64,000 nt of DNA from JAZKHT01 sp040385245. Lineage in GTDB: Bacteria; Pseudomonadota; Alphaproteobacteria; Rhodobacterales; Rhodobacteraceae. The stretch covers positions 62,001 to 126,000 of the forward strand of contig JAZKHT010000007.1 in the NCBI GenBank assembly GCA_040385245.1, read 5' to 3'. The notes under the pieces are model-generated. The model was not told where the DNA came from, made no database searches, and worked only from the letters and a program-made list of their open reading frames with translations. The translations under genes and the position numbers were made by a program. Positions 1-8,833 of the stretch are shown in pieces (the stretch's first letter is position 1; each line of letters begins with the position of its first letter).

Positions 1-411
1 GACCCTGCGACGGGGCGGATGGCGCGGTACATGACGCCGCTGTTTCTGGCGCTCGTCCTGATCGAAATCGCGGATCTGGTCTTTGCCGTTGATTCCGTTC
101 CGGCCGTTTTTGCAATCACCACCGATCCCTATATCGTCTACACCTCGAATATCTTTGCCATCCTTGGGCTGCGCGCATTGTATTTCGCATTGGCCGCAGT
201 GCTGCATCGGTTCCACTACCTGAAATATGCGCTGGCGATCCTGCTGATCTTCATCGGGTCCAAGATATTTGTCGCCGATCTGGTGGGCTGGCAGAAATTC
301 CCGGCGTCCTGGTCGCTGGGGATCACCTTTGCGATCCTGACGGTGGGCGTGCTGTATTCGCTGTGGCGCAGTCGGAATGACGCGCCGACTGCGGCGACGA
401 CGGACGCCTGA
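1..411 (+). CDS. TerC family integral membrane protein (C-terminal part, cut by window edge)
   Basis: The frame is open from base 1, so the gene starts upstream; about 136 C-terminal residues are present out of roughly 300 in the family. The stretch LIEIADLVFAVDSVPAVFAI followed by SNIFAILGLRALYF is the classic TerC/Alx signature, with the acidic residues inside membrane helices that are linked to metal handling in this family. Three to four hydrophobic segments are visible, then a short polar Ala/Thr-rich tail. TerC proteins are connected to tellurite resistance and to manganese efflux or metal loading of exported proteins; the substrate here cannot be read from sequence. A 9-bp GC-rich hairpin follows the stop codon. 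Confidence 0.9.
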   Translation, partial: DPATGRMARYMTPLFLALVLIEIADLVFAVDSVPAVFAITTDPYIVYTSNIFAILGLRALYFALAAVLHRFHYLKYALAILLIFIGSKIFVADLVGWQKFPASWSLGITFAILTVGVLYSLWRSRNDAPTAATTDA

Positions 412-421
412 CCCGGACGGT

Positions 422-448
422 CCGCCGCGCAGGAACCAGGCGCGGCGG
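422..448 (+). terminator. GC-rich stem-loop after the TerC gene
   Basis: CCGCCGCGC (422-430) and GCGCGGCGG (440-448) form a perfect 9-bp stem with a 9-nt loop, 11 bases after the TerC stop. There is no T-run behind it, so it may only be an RNA-end-stabilising or weak terminating structure. Confidence 0.4.
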
Positions 449-519
449 GCCGATCAATTGCCTTGATTTCCGGCACCACACTTGCCAAGCAGGGATCGGG
501 CCGGGAAAGGGATTTTCAA

Positions 520-795
520 GTGACCGAACTGTTCATCTCGCAATTGCTGGATCCGTTTCGCATCGGGTTGATCGTGGCGCTTGTCATCACCGCGACGCGC
601 ACGCGCGGCGTCACCGGGACGGTTCTGCCGCTGGCGTTGGGGGTGGGATTCATCGCGCTGATGCTGCCCATGACCATGGCAGGTGCCATGGGTGAACCAT
701 TGGTCCGTCTGGCGGGCGTGGGTGTGGTGTCAAACACCGTCTTGCTGGCCATCGTGCTGGCGGCAAGGGCTGTCTTCCTGCGGCTGCGCAGTTAG
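520..795 (+). CDS. Small hypothetical membrane protein
   Basis: 91 residues from a GTG start at 520, chosen because GAAAGG lies at 505-510 with normal spacing; a TTG 57 bases upstream has no such site. Three hydrophobic segments fill most of the protein (about residues 13-24, 33-55 and 62-87), with a short Arg-rich loop TRTRG between the first and second. I do not recognise a family. Its stop overlaps the stop of the convergent response-regulator gene by three bases. The intervening hairpin suggests it is transcribed separately from TerC. Confidence 0.6.
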   Translation: MTELFISQLLDPFRIGLIVALVITATRTRGVTGTVLPLALGVGFIALMLPMTMAGAMGEPLVRLAGVGVVSNTVLLAIVLAARAVFLRLRS

Positions 796-1175
796 GCGTC
801 CAACTGGCGGTGAATTTCGTCGCGCAGCGCCTTCAGCTCAAACGGTTTGGTGATGAAACCGTCGGCCCCCACCTCAAAACATTTGGCGCGTTGCAGGGTC
901 GATCCACGCGCGGTCATCATGACGACCTTGACCCCTTTCAGCGCAGGGTCGCGGCGGATGTCGCGGCAGATGTCATATCCCGACACTTCGGGCAGCATGA
1001 TATCCAGAAGAACAAGGTCGGGCGTCGTCTGGCGAATGCGGGAAATGGCGTCAGACCCACTGGCCACACGATCATGCGACAGCCCTTCGCGCAGGATGAC
1101 ATACTCCAGCGCCGCAGCAATGTTGTCTTCGTCTTCGACGACAAGCACATAGCGAAGGGCGGATTTGTCGGCCAT
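792..1175 (-). CDS. Single-domain response regulator (CheY-like receiver)
   Basis: A receiver domain with nothing attached: acidic pocket VVEDED, phospho-acceptor Asp in LVLLDIMLP, switch Thr in MMTARG and the conserved Lys in FITKPFE. About 127 residues from the ATG at 1175 (MADKSALRY...); an in-frame ATG seven codons upstream (1196) is possible. No histidine kinase is encoded nearby, so the partner must lie elsewhere. It lies downstream of the transporter gene on the same strand but a strong terminator (1268-1303) sits between them, so it is probably transcribed on its own. Lacking an output domain, it most likely acts by protein-protein contact or in a phosphorelay. Confidence 0.85.
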   Translation of the reverse strand: MADKSALRYVLVVEDEDNIAAALEYVILREGLSHDRVASGSDAISRIRQTTPDLVLLDIMLPEVSGYDICRDIRRDPALKGVKVVMMTARGSTLQRAKCFEVGADGFITKPFELKALRDEIHRQLDA

Positions 1176-1267
1176 GTCTGCCACTGTCCCGATCATCGTT
1201 ACTGAAAGAGGCGCGCGCACGGCCCCTTGCAGAATGGATGGCAAAAAAGCGAACTGTTACACGTCAG

Positions 1268-1303
1268 GAATAAAGACAGGCCGGGGGTTTGCGCCCCCGG
1301 CCT
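1268..1303 (-). terminator. Rho-independent terminator of the MHS transporter gene
   Basis: On the minus strand a perfect 10-bp stem AGGCCGGGGG/CCCCCGGCCT with a 6-nt loop (1278-1303) is followed by the T-rich tail TCTTTATT (1269-1276), starting about 12 bases after the transporter stop codon. This is the clearest intrinsic terminator in the window. Confidence 0.85.
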
Positions 1304-1314
1304 GATCCGTTTCG

Positions 1315-3195
1315 TTACTTCGCCGCGTCGTCCGCGAAGATCGACTTTTTGTGCGTGCCACCCGGAACGAAGATCGTGCCGATGACAACCGTCATCAGGG
1401 CGACGACGATCGCATACCACAGACCGGCGTAGATGTTGCCGGATTGGGCCGAGATAGCGAACGCGGTCGCGGGCAGCAGACCACCGAACCAACCGTTACC
1501 GATGTGGTAGGGCAGCGACAGACCCGAGTAGCGGATCCGCGTCGGGAACAGTTCGACCAGCATCGCGGCAATCGGGCCGTACACCATCGTCACAAGGATG
1601 ATGAGGTAGGTCAGAATGGCGATGATCGTCAGTTTCTGTGCCGTAAAGATGTCGAAGAAGTTCGCGGCTTTCGCCACGGTCGTGTTGTCGGCAGCAACCA
1701 TCGGATAGCCCGCGGCGGTCAGCGCGTCGTTAACGGCTTTCTCAAACGCGGACTTGGCACCTTTGGCCGCATCCAGCGTTGCCTGTGCCGCGTCGATAGC
1801 AGCCTGATCGGTGCCAGCTTTTGCGGTTTCCAGCGCAGCCGTTGCTTCGGCGATCGCAGCGGTGTTGGCCGCAGCGTCATAGGACGGGATTTCCGTCTCG
1901 CCGATCTTGACGGTGGCAACGGTGCCAGCCGGAGCATCGACGGTGGTCGAGTTCACCGAAGTCCGCGACAGCTGCGCCTTGGCGATGTCGCAAGAGTTGG
2001 TGAACTTCACAGTGCCGGTCGGGTTGAACTGGAACGAGCAGTCTTCCGGATCGGCGGTCACGACGACCGGGGTCTGCTGGGCCGCGTGCAGTGCCGGGTT
2101 CGCGGTCTTTGTCAGCAAGGTGAAGACCGGGAAATAGGTGATGGCCGCGATCAGGCAGCCCGCCAGGATGATCGGCTTGCGGCCGATACGGTCAGAGAGC
2201 GAGCCGAAGAAGATGAACCCACCCGTACCAAGGATCAGCGACCATGCCACGAACACGTTGGCCGAGAAGCTGTCGACCTTGACGACGTTCTGGATGAAGA
2301 ACAGCGCATAGAACTGACCCGAGTACCACACCACAGCCTGACCAGCGGTCAGACCCAGCAGGGCGATCAGGGCAATCTTGGCGTTTTTCCACTGACCAAA
2401 CGCTTCGCGCAGCGGAGCCTTGGACTGTGCGCCTTCGTTCTTCATTTTCTGGAAGGCCGGGGATTCGTTCATCTGCAGGCGGATGTAGAGAGAAATCGCC
2501 AGCAGGAAGATCGAACCCAGGAACGGGATACGCCAGCCCCAGGCGTTGAACGCCTTCATCATCTGCGGTGTGCCGTCGATGTTCATGACAGCAGCGCCAA
2601 CAGCGTCCAGCACGGGCTGATCCGGGTAGTTGCCGTTCACATATCCCTGAACCATCAGGATAACGATCAGCGACAGCAACAGACCAAGCGTGGCCGTGGT
2701 CTGGATGAACGCGGTAAAATAGCCGCGCTGGTTGGACGGGGCATGTTCGGCCACATAGACCGCAGCACCACCGTATTCACCACCCAGAGCAAGACCCTGG
2801 GCCATACGCAGCGCGATCAGGATGATTGGCGCAGCAACGCCCCACGACTGATAGCCGGGCAGCAGACCGACCAGGAACGTCGACAGGCCCATGATCAGGA
2901 TTGTGGCAAGGAAGGTGTACTTCCGGCCGATCAGGTCACCCATCGCACCAAACACCAGCGCGCCGAACGGGCGCACGATGAAACCGGCCGCAAACGCCAG
3001 CAACGCAAAGACGTTGCGGGTCGCTTCGGGGAATGCGGTGAAATACTGGGCGCCGATGATGGCAGCCAGCGAACCGTACAGGTAAAAGTCATACCATTCG
3101 AAGATCGTGCCGGCGGAGGAAGCAAGGATAACCTTCTTCTCTTCCCCGGTCATCGGACGTGAGCGATCCCTCACGTTCATGTCAGTCGTTGCCAT
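1315..3195 (-). CDS. MFS transporter of the metabolite:H+ symporter (MHS) type with a large extracytoplasmic insertion
   Basis: 626 residues, compared with about 430-550 for most MHS carriers. Family hallmarks are present: FEWYDFYLYG near residue 32, GDLIGRK at 86-92, RMAQGLALGGEYGGA at 130-144 and SDRIGRKP at 334-341. The extra length is an insertion at about residues 364-514 (DNA about 1654-2106), between membrane segments that normally follow each other. It holds two Cys (386, 402) and an Ala-rich helical stretch (about 440-495). GGAGG lies 7 bases before the ATG. It is on the same strand as acs and adk, 196 bases downstream of adk; an acetate or other short-chain carboxylate is a reasonable substrate guess, from context only. 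Confidence 0.88.
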   Translation of the reverse strand: MATTDMNVRDRSRPMTGEEKKVILASSAGTIFEWYDFYLYGSLAAIIGAQYFTAFPEATRNVFALLAFAAGFIVRPFGALVFGAMGDLIGRKYTFLATILIMGLSTFLVGLLPGYQSWGVAAPIILIALRMAQGLALGGEYGGAAVYVAEHAPSNQRGYFTAFIQTTATLGLLLSLIVILMVQGYVNGNYPDQPVLDAVGAAVMNIDGTPQMMKAFNAWGWRIPFLGSIFLLAISLYIRLQMNESPAFQKMKNEGAQSKAPLREAFGQWKNAKIALIALLGLTAGQAVVWYSGQFYALFFIQNVVKVDSFSANVFVAWSLILGTGGFIFFGSLSDRIGRKPIILAGCLIAAITYFPVFTLLTKTANPALHAAQQTPVVVTADPEDCSFQFNPTGTVKFTNSCDIAKAQLSRTSVNSTTVDAPAGTVATVKIGETEIPSYDAAANTAAIAEATAALETAKAGTDQAAIDAAQATLDAAKGAKSAFEKAVNDALTAAGYPMVAADNTTVAKAANFFDIFTAQKLTIIAILTYLIILVTMVYGPIAAMLVELFPTRIRYSGLSLPYHIGNGWFGGLLPATAFAISAQSGNIYAGLWYAIVVALMTVVIGTIFVPGGTHKKSIFADDAAK

Positions 3196-3391
3196 TAGGC
3201 GTCCTCCATGTTTCAGGTCTCAAGGACCAGACTTTTTACTGATCGCACGGCCCCGTTGGCCCGGATTTCGCCGGGGCGGGGCGTCCTTTCCGACCGGGGC
3301 CGGGTTCGGGCGCAGCTTGCGTCACGCTTGCGCGATCCGCTTTCCGTTTCTTTCTTTCCGTGACCGAGGGCGCCCGGACACGTCCCCCCGT

Positions 3392-4072
3392 TTATGCCGA
3401 CACGCGCCTTACGATTTTCCCGAGCGACTGGCGGATATCGGCGATGGGTCCCATCGCGTCGATCCGTTCCAGCACGCCACGGCCTTCGTAATAGGCGATC
3501 AGCGGTGCCGTCTGCGCGTGATATGCCTTCAGGCGTTCGCGCACAGTTCCGGCGTTGTCGTCGGCGCGGCGCTTGAACGCCGTGCCGCCGCATTTGTCGC
3601 AAACACCCGCGGCGGCGGGCTGCTTGAATTCGTCGTGGTATCCCTCGCCGCAGGCGGCGCAGGTGTATCGGCCCGAAACCCGGCCAACCATCGCCTCGTC
3701 ATCCACCTCAAGGCTGATGGCGGCGGTGACCTTCTGGCCGGTGGCCGACAGCAAAGCGTCCAGGGCTGCGGCCTGCCCGTCGGTGCGGGGAAAGCCGTCC
3801 AGGATCACGCCCTTGGCCACGTCCCCTTGGGTCATGCGTTCTTTCAGGATGGCCAGCACGATGTCATCGCTGACCAGTTGGCCCGCGTCCATCACTGACT
3901 TGGCTTTCTTGCCCGCATCCGTGCCCGCGGCGACGGCGGCACGCAACAGATCGCCGGTGGAAAGCTGCACCAGACCAAAGTCTTCTTCCAGCATCCGGGC
4001 CTGCGTACCCTTGCCGGCCCCGGGGGGGCCAAGCAGGATCAGAACAGCGGGTTTCGTCATCACGTCAGACAT
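3392..4072 (-). CDS. adk: Adenylate kinase with zinc-type LID
   Basis: 226 residues. P-loop GPPGAGKGTQ, AMP-binding GDLLRAA and GFPRT motifs are all present. The LID carries CAAC...CDKC (two CxxC pairs), the four-Cys zinc site found in many bacterial adenylate kinases. The enzyme interconverts ATP + AMP and 2 ADP in the cytosol. The gene follows acs directly: an ATG at 4087 overlaps the acs stop (TGATG), and a second ATG at 4072 gives the more typical N-terminus MSDVMTKPAVLILLGPPG and has a GGGG stretch in front, so I use that. The coupling makes sense because acetyl-CoA synthetase releases AMP, which adenylate kinase recycles. Confidence 0.93.
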   Translation of the reverse strand: MSDVMTKPAVLILLGPPGAGKGTQARMLEEDFGLVQLSTGDLLRAAVAAGTDAGKKAKSVMDAGQLVSDDIVLAILKERMTQGDVAKGVILDGFPRTDGQAAALDALLSATGQKVTAAISLEVDDEAMVGRVSGRYTCAACGEGYHDEFKQPAAAGVCDKCGGTAFKRRADDNAGTVRERLKAYHAQTAPLIAYYEGRGVLERIDAMGPIADIRQSLGKIVRRVSA

Positions 4073-4086
4073 GCCAGCCCCAGCCA

Positions 4087-6051
4087 TCAACCGCGGTTCA
4101 TCCGGTTTTCGATCAACTCTTCCACCACCGACGGATCGGCAAGGGTCGAGGTGTCGCCCAGCGCGCCAAAGTCGTTCTCGGCGATCTTGCGCAGGATGCG
4201 GCGCATGATCTTGCCCGACCGGGTTTTCGGCAGTCCGGGTGCCCACTGGATCAGGTCCGGTTTGGCGATGGGTCCGATTTCGGTGCGCACCCACGCCTCA
4301 AGCTCTTTGCGCAGGGCGTCGGTCGGTTCCACGTCCTTCATCAGGGTAACATAGGCATAGATGCCCTGCCCCTTGATGTCGTGGGGGTATCCCACCACCG
4401 CGGATTCTGCGACCTTGGGGTGGGCGACAAGGGCCGATTCCACCTCGGCCGTGCCCATCCGGTGGCCCGACACGTTGATGACGTCATCCACGCGACCGGT
4501 GATCCAGTAATAGCCATCCGCATCGCGGCGGCAGCCGTCGCCGGTGAAATAGTAACCACGGTACTGGCTGAAATACGCCTCTTCAAACCGGGCGTGGTCG
4601 CCCCAGAGGGTGCGCATCTGCCCCGGCCAGCTGTCCGCGATGCACAGTACACCGTCGGTTTCGGTTTCTTCCAGCACCTTGGCCGAAGCCGGGTCCAGCA
4701 CGATCGGCTTGACGCCGAAGAACGGCTTTGTCGCCGATCCGGGCTTTTGCGGGATGGCACCCGGCAACGGCGTGATCAGGTGACCGCCGGTTTCCGTCTG
4801 CCAGAACGTATCGACGATGGGGCATTTCCCCTTGCCGACATGGGTGTTGTACCAGTTCCACGCCTCGGGGTTGATCGGCTCTCCGACCGAACCGAGCAGT
4901 TTCAGGCTGGACAGGTCGTGCTTTTCAACCCACTCCGGCCCCATGCCCATCAGGCTGCGGATCGCGGTCGGCGCGGTGTAGAACTGCGATACCTTGTGTT
5001 TGGCGATGACCTCCCAGAACCGTCCGGCATCGGGGAAGGTCGGCACGCCTTCGAACATGATCGTGGTCGCGCCGTTGGCCAACGGCCCATAGACGATATA
5101 GCTGTGACCGGTCACCCAGCCCACATCGGCAGTGCACCAGAACACGTCGCCGTCGTGGTAATCGAAGGTGATCTGATGCGTCATCGCGGCATAGACTAGA
5201 TAGCCGCCGGTGGTGTGGACAACCCCCTTCGGCTTGCCGGTGGAACCAGAGGTATACAGGATGAACAGCGGATCTTCGGCACCCACTTCGGTATAGGCGC
5301 AATAGGGGGCAGCAGCGGCCATTTCGGCCTTAAGGTCGATATCGCGCCCCTCGACCCAGCTGGTCTGATCGCCGGTATGCTTGACCACCAGACATTTCAC
5401 ATGGTCATCACAGTGCAGCAGGGCGGCATCGGTATTTGACTTCAGTCCGGTCTTTTTGCCGCCACGGGGGGCAAAATCAGCGGTGATGACGATGCGCGCT
5501 TCGGAATCGTTGATCCGGTTCGCCAGCGCATCCGGGGAAAAGCCGCCGAACACGACGGAATGGATCGCGCCGATCCGCGCGCAGGCCAGCATGGCGTAGG
5601 CCGCTTCGGGGATCATCGGCAGATACAGAACGACGCGGTCGCCCTTTTTCACGCCCTGCGCCTTTAGGACGTTTGCCATACGGCAGGTCTGTTCCAGCAG
5701 TTCGGCATAGGTGATGTGCTTGGCGGGGGTCTTGGGATCATCCGGCTCCCAGATGATGGCGGTCTGGTTGCCGCGCCGGGCGACGTGGCGGTCGATGCAG
5801 TTGGCGCTGACATTCAGCTTGCCATCCTCGAACCACTTGATGGAAACCTTGCCGTATTCAAACGTCGTATTCTTGACCTTGGTGTAATCCTGGATCCAGT
5901 CGATCCGTTTGCCTTCCTTGCCCCAGAAGGCATCCGGGTCGGTGACCGAGGCGGTATACATGCTGTCATATGCCGCCGCATCAACGTGCGCCTTTGCAAT
6001 GAACTCGGCCGGTGCCGTATGGACCCCGACGTGATGAGCGGTGTCAGCCAT
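4087..6051 (-). CDS. acs: Acetyl-CoA synthetase (AMP-forming)
   Basis: 654 residues, the normal length for Acs. It makes acetyl-CoA from acetate, CoA and ATP through acetyl-AMP. Visible signatures: the AMP-binding loop [11 protein letters not shown], the [10 protein letters not shown] motif, YYFTGDG, the hinge region [14 protein letters not shown], and the C-terminal [11 protein letters not shown] whose Lys is the catalytic, acetylation-regulated residue. The start at 6051 is fixed by AAGGAGGAG immediately upstream; an upstream in-frame ATG at 6087 lacks a site. It overlaps the adenylate kinase reading frame and heads a same-strand group with adk and the MHS transporter. Confidence 0.97.
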   Translation of the reverse strand: MADTAHHVGVHTAPAEFIAKAHVDAAAYDSMYTASVTDPDAFWGKEGKRIDWIQDYTKVKNTTFEYGKVSIKWFEDGKLNVSANCIDRHVARRGNQTAIIWEPDDPKTPAKHITYAELLEQTCRMANVLKAQGVKKGDRVVLYLPMIPEAAYAMLACARIGAIHSVVFGGFSPDALANRINDSEARIVITADFAPRGGKKTGLKSNTDAALLHCDDHVKCLVVKHTGDQTSWVEGRDIDLKAEMAAAAPYCAYTEVGAEDPLFILYTSGSTGKPKGVVHTTGGYLVYAAMTHQITFDYHDGDVFWCTADVGWVTGHSYIVYGPLANGATTIMFEGVPTFPDAGRFWEVIAKHKVSQFYTAPTAIRSLMGMGPEWVEKHDLSSLKLLGSVGEPINPEAWNWYNTHVGKGKCPIVDTFWQTETGGHLITPLPGAIPQKPGSATKPFFGVKPIVLDPASAKVLEETETDGVLCIADSWPGQMRTLWGDHARFEEAYFSQYRGYYFTGDGCRRDADGYYWITGRVDDVINVSGHRMGTAEVESALVAHPKVAESAVVGYPHDIKGQGIYAYVTLMKDVEPTDALRKELEAWVRTEIGPIAKPDLIQWAPGLPKTRSGKIMRRILRKIAENDFGALGDTSTLADPSVVEELIENRMNRG

Positions 6052-6490
6052 GTATGCTCCTCCTTCTTGCGAACGGTCCGTCCGCATCGCTTGGCGAACC
6101 GCAAAACGCGAACCGCCTCCTCAACCCACCGCCATCTTACGCTATTCGATAACTTTCTCGTAACCCTTTTTTTACATTGGATTTTTTTGTAAATTTGTTG
6201 ACCGAAACTGTGGAAATCAGTAAAGCAAATTTTCAACGTTTACATTTTTCGATGAATTTCAAGGCGCTGTGTTCACGCCACTCTCACTGCTATTCACGCA
6301 AACGTCAGATATGTTTTGACGCCGGTTGTGCCCCACCAAACTGTCGCAGGCACCCGGGGCAGCAATGATCCCGCCTCAGCGCCACTGATTCGCCATGATT
6401 CGCCCTGCGGCAAGGCTGCGGCGGTGGGCCTGCTTGGCAGTCACCTCGGTTCTGCCTAATCTTGCCAACAAGGCAGGCTGCGGGGACAGA
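6052..6490. promoter_or_regulatory. Divergent intergenic region between acs and the phosphoesterase gene
   Basis: 439 bases without a convincing gene. The middle part (about 6140-6260) is strikingly AT-rich for this genome, with runs of T and three TGTAAA/TTTACA elements; TTTACA (6171-6176) and TGTAAA (6188-6193) form an inverted repeat with an 11-base spacer, and GTTTACAT occurs again at 6239-6246. This must contain the acs promoter (minus strand) and possibly an operator. I could not assign exact -35/-10 boxes. Confidence 0.5.
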
Positions 6491-7231
6491 ATGCGGATCG
6501 CGATCCTGACAGACATACACGGCAACCAAGAGGCGTTTTCGGCTGTTCTGGCAGATATGGCAGAACGGGTCGTAGACCGGACCGTCATGCTTGGCGACAT
6601 CGTCGGCTATGGCCCCGACCCCGCGTGGTGTGTGGAAAAAACGATGGAGTTGGTTGCCGCCGGTGCGCTGTGCATCAAGGGCAACCACGACAGCGCCATC
6701 GCCGACCCGAAGGAATCGCTGAACGTCACGGCCCGCCGCGCGATTGACTGGACACGTCCGCTGCTGGGGGCGGCGCAAAAGCAGTTTCTGGCAGAACTTC
6801 CCCTGACCTTGTCACTGGACGATGTTCTTTTCGTCCACGCCAGTGCAAACGATCCGGGCGACTGGATCTATGTCACCAATGCAAGCCGGGCGATGCCTTC
6901 TTTTCGCGTCAGCACGGCACGCGTGATCTTTTGCGGGCATGTCCACGTCCCGGCATTGATCAGCTGCAACATGGGCGGCCACGTCCAGCAACAAAAGGTT
7001 CTGACCGGGCGGCCAATCCCCCTGATCCGGTCGCGCCGATGGTTGGCCGTTGTCGGGTCGGTCGGGCAGCCGCGTGACGGGGCAGCGCAAGCCGGATATG
7101 CCATTTTTGATAGTGAAAGCAACGAATTGACATTTCTTCGGGTCCCCTATGACGTGACGACCACGGTGCAAAAGGTACGACAGGCGGGTCTGCCGGAATC
7201 GCTGGCCATGCGTCTGAATTGGGGTGCCTGA
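6491..7231 (+). CDS. Calcineurin-like metallophosphoesterase (YfcE/ApaH-like family)
   Basis: 246 residues from the ATG at 6491 (MRIAILTDIHGNQEAF); GGGGACA precedes it. The full two-metal site can be read: DIHGN near the N-terminus, GDIVGYGP, GNHDSA, HASANDP and CGHVHVP, in the usual order. Such enzymes hydrolyse phosphomonoesters, phosphodiesters, phosphoproteins or diadenosine polyphosphates; the sequence does not decide which. Its stop is two bases before the ATG of the kinase-UspA gene, so the two are surely co-transcribed, which suggests a phosphoprotein or nucleotide substrate connected with the kinase. Confidence 0.87.
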   Translation: MRIAILTDIHGNQEAFSAVLADMAERVVDRTVMLGDIVGYGPDPAWCVEKTMELVAAGALCIKGNHDSAIADPKESLNVTARRAIDWTRPLLGAAQKQFLAELPLTLSLDDVLFVHASANDPGDWIYVTNASRAMPSFRVSTARVIFCGHVHVPALISCNMGGHVQQQKVLTGRPIPLIRSRRWLAVVGSVGQPRDGAAQAGYAIFDSESNELTFLRVPYDVTTTVQKVRQAGLPESLAMRLNWGA

Positions 7232-7233
7232 CC

Positions 7234-8673
7234 ATGATGAAAAGACCCAGCGCGGGCATGCAGATAGACGGCTACACCCTGACCGAGTGCCTGCACTCTG
7301 GCGGGTTCGCGACGATCTGGGAGGTGACGCATCCGCTTTACCGCACCTCGATGGTGATGAAGGTGCCGACGATCCTGGATGGCTATGACGCCCCCACCAT
7401 TGTCGGCTTCGAGGTGGAGCAGATGATCATGCCGCGCCTGTCCGGCCCGCATGTTCCCCGCCTGATCGGGATTGGCGATTTTTCGGTGATGCCCTACATC
7501 GTGACGGAACGGATCGAAGGCACATCCTTGCTGTCGTTGTTCCGCACCGCCCCTTTGCCCCTGTCCGAAGTGATCGAGGTTGCCGCCCGCATGACCGAAG
7601 CGGTGCATGAACTGCACAAGCAGCATGTGATCCACCTGGACCTGAAGCCCGACAACTTCATGCAGCGCAAGACCGGGGAAATGGTTGCCATCGACTTTGG
7701 CCTGTCGCGGCACGACCTTTTGCCTGACCTGCTGTCCGAAGAATTCACCATCCCGATGGGCACCTTTCCCTACATCGCGCCCGAACAATACCTGCGCCAA
7801 CGCGACGACCTGCGCAGCGACTTGTTTGCGCTGGGGGCGATGATCTACGAACTGGCGACCGGAAAGATGCCGTTCGGTCAACCGGAAAGCCTGCGCGGGG
7901 TGCGCAAGCGGCTGTGGCGCGACCCCGTCCCACCGCGCGCGCTGGCGCCTGCGATACCGGAATGGCTGCAAGAAATCATCTTGCGCGCGTTAGAGGTGGA
8001 CCCGGCAAAACGCTATCAGTCCGCCGCCCAGATGCTGTTTGATCTGCAACACCCGGCGCAGGTCCGGCTGACAGAGCGCGGGCAAAAGATGCAACGGGAT
8101 AGCTGGCTGACCGTGTTCCGCCGCTGGCGGATCATGCGAAAGGTTCGCCGCTTTGACGCCCCACCCAGCATGAGCGCGCAAATCAGCAAGGCATCGGTCT
8201 TGATGGTTGCCGTCGATCTAGCCCCCGACATGGAGGCGCTGGGTCAACAGTTGCTGATTTCGGTTCAGCGGATGCTGCAAATCTTGCCCGACGCGCGTGT
8301 GGCCTGCGTCAACGTGATCAAGACAGCCCGCATCGGCATCGACCAGACCATGACAGACAGCGGCGACCACCTGCACGTCTCGCGTCTGGTGGCGCTCCGG
8401 GCATGGGCAGCGACGCTGGATCTGCCGGATGACAGACTGACCTTCACCGTGCTGGAAGGACCGGACCCTGGGCAATCGATCATTGATTATGCAGCCAAGA
8501 CCCACGTCGATCATATCATGATGGGCGCGCGCAGCCATTCGTCGAAACGGCGCTATCTGGGATCGGTGTCCAGTCAGGTGGTCGCAGAAGCGGCATGCAG
8601 CGTGACCGTGATCCGCTTGGCCCACCCGAAAGATGGGTTGGCCGTGGTCGAGTATTCGGCGGCGGCCGTCTGA
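7234..8673 (+). CDS. Ser/Thr protein kinase fused to a universal stress (UspA) domain
   Basis: 479 residues. Residues 14-275 form a Hanks-type kinase: glycine-rich loop LHSGGFATIWEV (20-31), Lys43 in VMKVP, catalytic loop HLDLKPDN (134-141; HLD in place of HRD), DFG at 154-156, APE at 182-184. After a basic linker, residues about 320-462 are a UspA fold with VLMVAVDL at the start and the nucleotide-binding signature MGARSHSSKRRYLGSVSSQV near the end. No transmembrane segment, so it is cytosolic. The pairing with a phosphoesterase two bases upstream suggests a small stress-responsive phosphorylation module. A domain boundary shift is possible but both halves are clear. Confidence 0.9.
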   Translation: MMKRPSAGMQIDGYTLTECLHSGGFATIWEVTHPLYRTSMVMKVPTILDGYDAPTIVGFEVEQMIMPRLSGPHVPRLIGIGDFSVMPYIVTERIEGTSLLSLFRTAPLPLSEVIEVAARMTEAVHELHKQHVIHLDLKPDNFMQRKTGEMVAIDFGLSRHDLLPDLLSEEFTIPMGTFPYIAPEQYLRQRDDLRSDLFALGAMIYELATGKMPFGQPESLRGVRKRLWRDPVPPRALAPAIPEWLQEIILRALEVDPAKRYQSAAQMLFDLQHPAQVRLTERGQKMQRDSWLTVFRRWRIMRKVRRFDAPPSMSAQISKASVLMVAVDLAPDMEALGQQLLISVQRMLQILPDARVACVNVIKTARIGIDQTMTDSGDHLHVSRLVALRAWAATLDLPDDRLTFTVLEGPDPGQSIIDYAAKTHVDHIMMGARSHSSKRRYLGSVSSQVVAEAACSVTVIRLAHPKDGLAVVEYSAAAV

Positions 8674-8808
8674 CGGCGCAGGTTGGGGCCAGATCACGGG
8701 GTGGCAACCAGTTCCAACACGACGTCGGACAGATTTCGGCGCAGGTGTGCAGGGGTTGGGACTTGGCGTGACGGTGTCGAACCAGCGGGCCGAACACGTC
8801 CAACCATG

Positions 8809-8833
8809 GCGCACCCTGCTTATTGTGGTGCGC
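8809..8833. terminator. Stem-loop between convergent kinase and glycerate kinase genes
   Basis: GCGCACC (8809-8815) pairs with GGTGCGC (8827-8833) around an 11-nt loop; it touches the glycerate kinase stop codon. No T-run is present on either side, so termination is only suggested by its position between converging genes. Confidence 0.3.

Noticed and set aside
1351..3162. 603-codon open frame opposite the MHS transporter
   Set aside because: Arg/Asp/Gln-rich noise; the minus-strand transporter has clear family motifs over its whole length.
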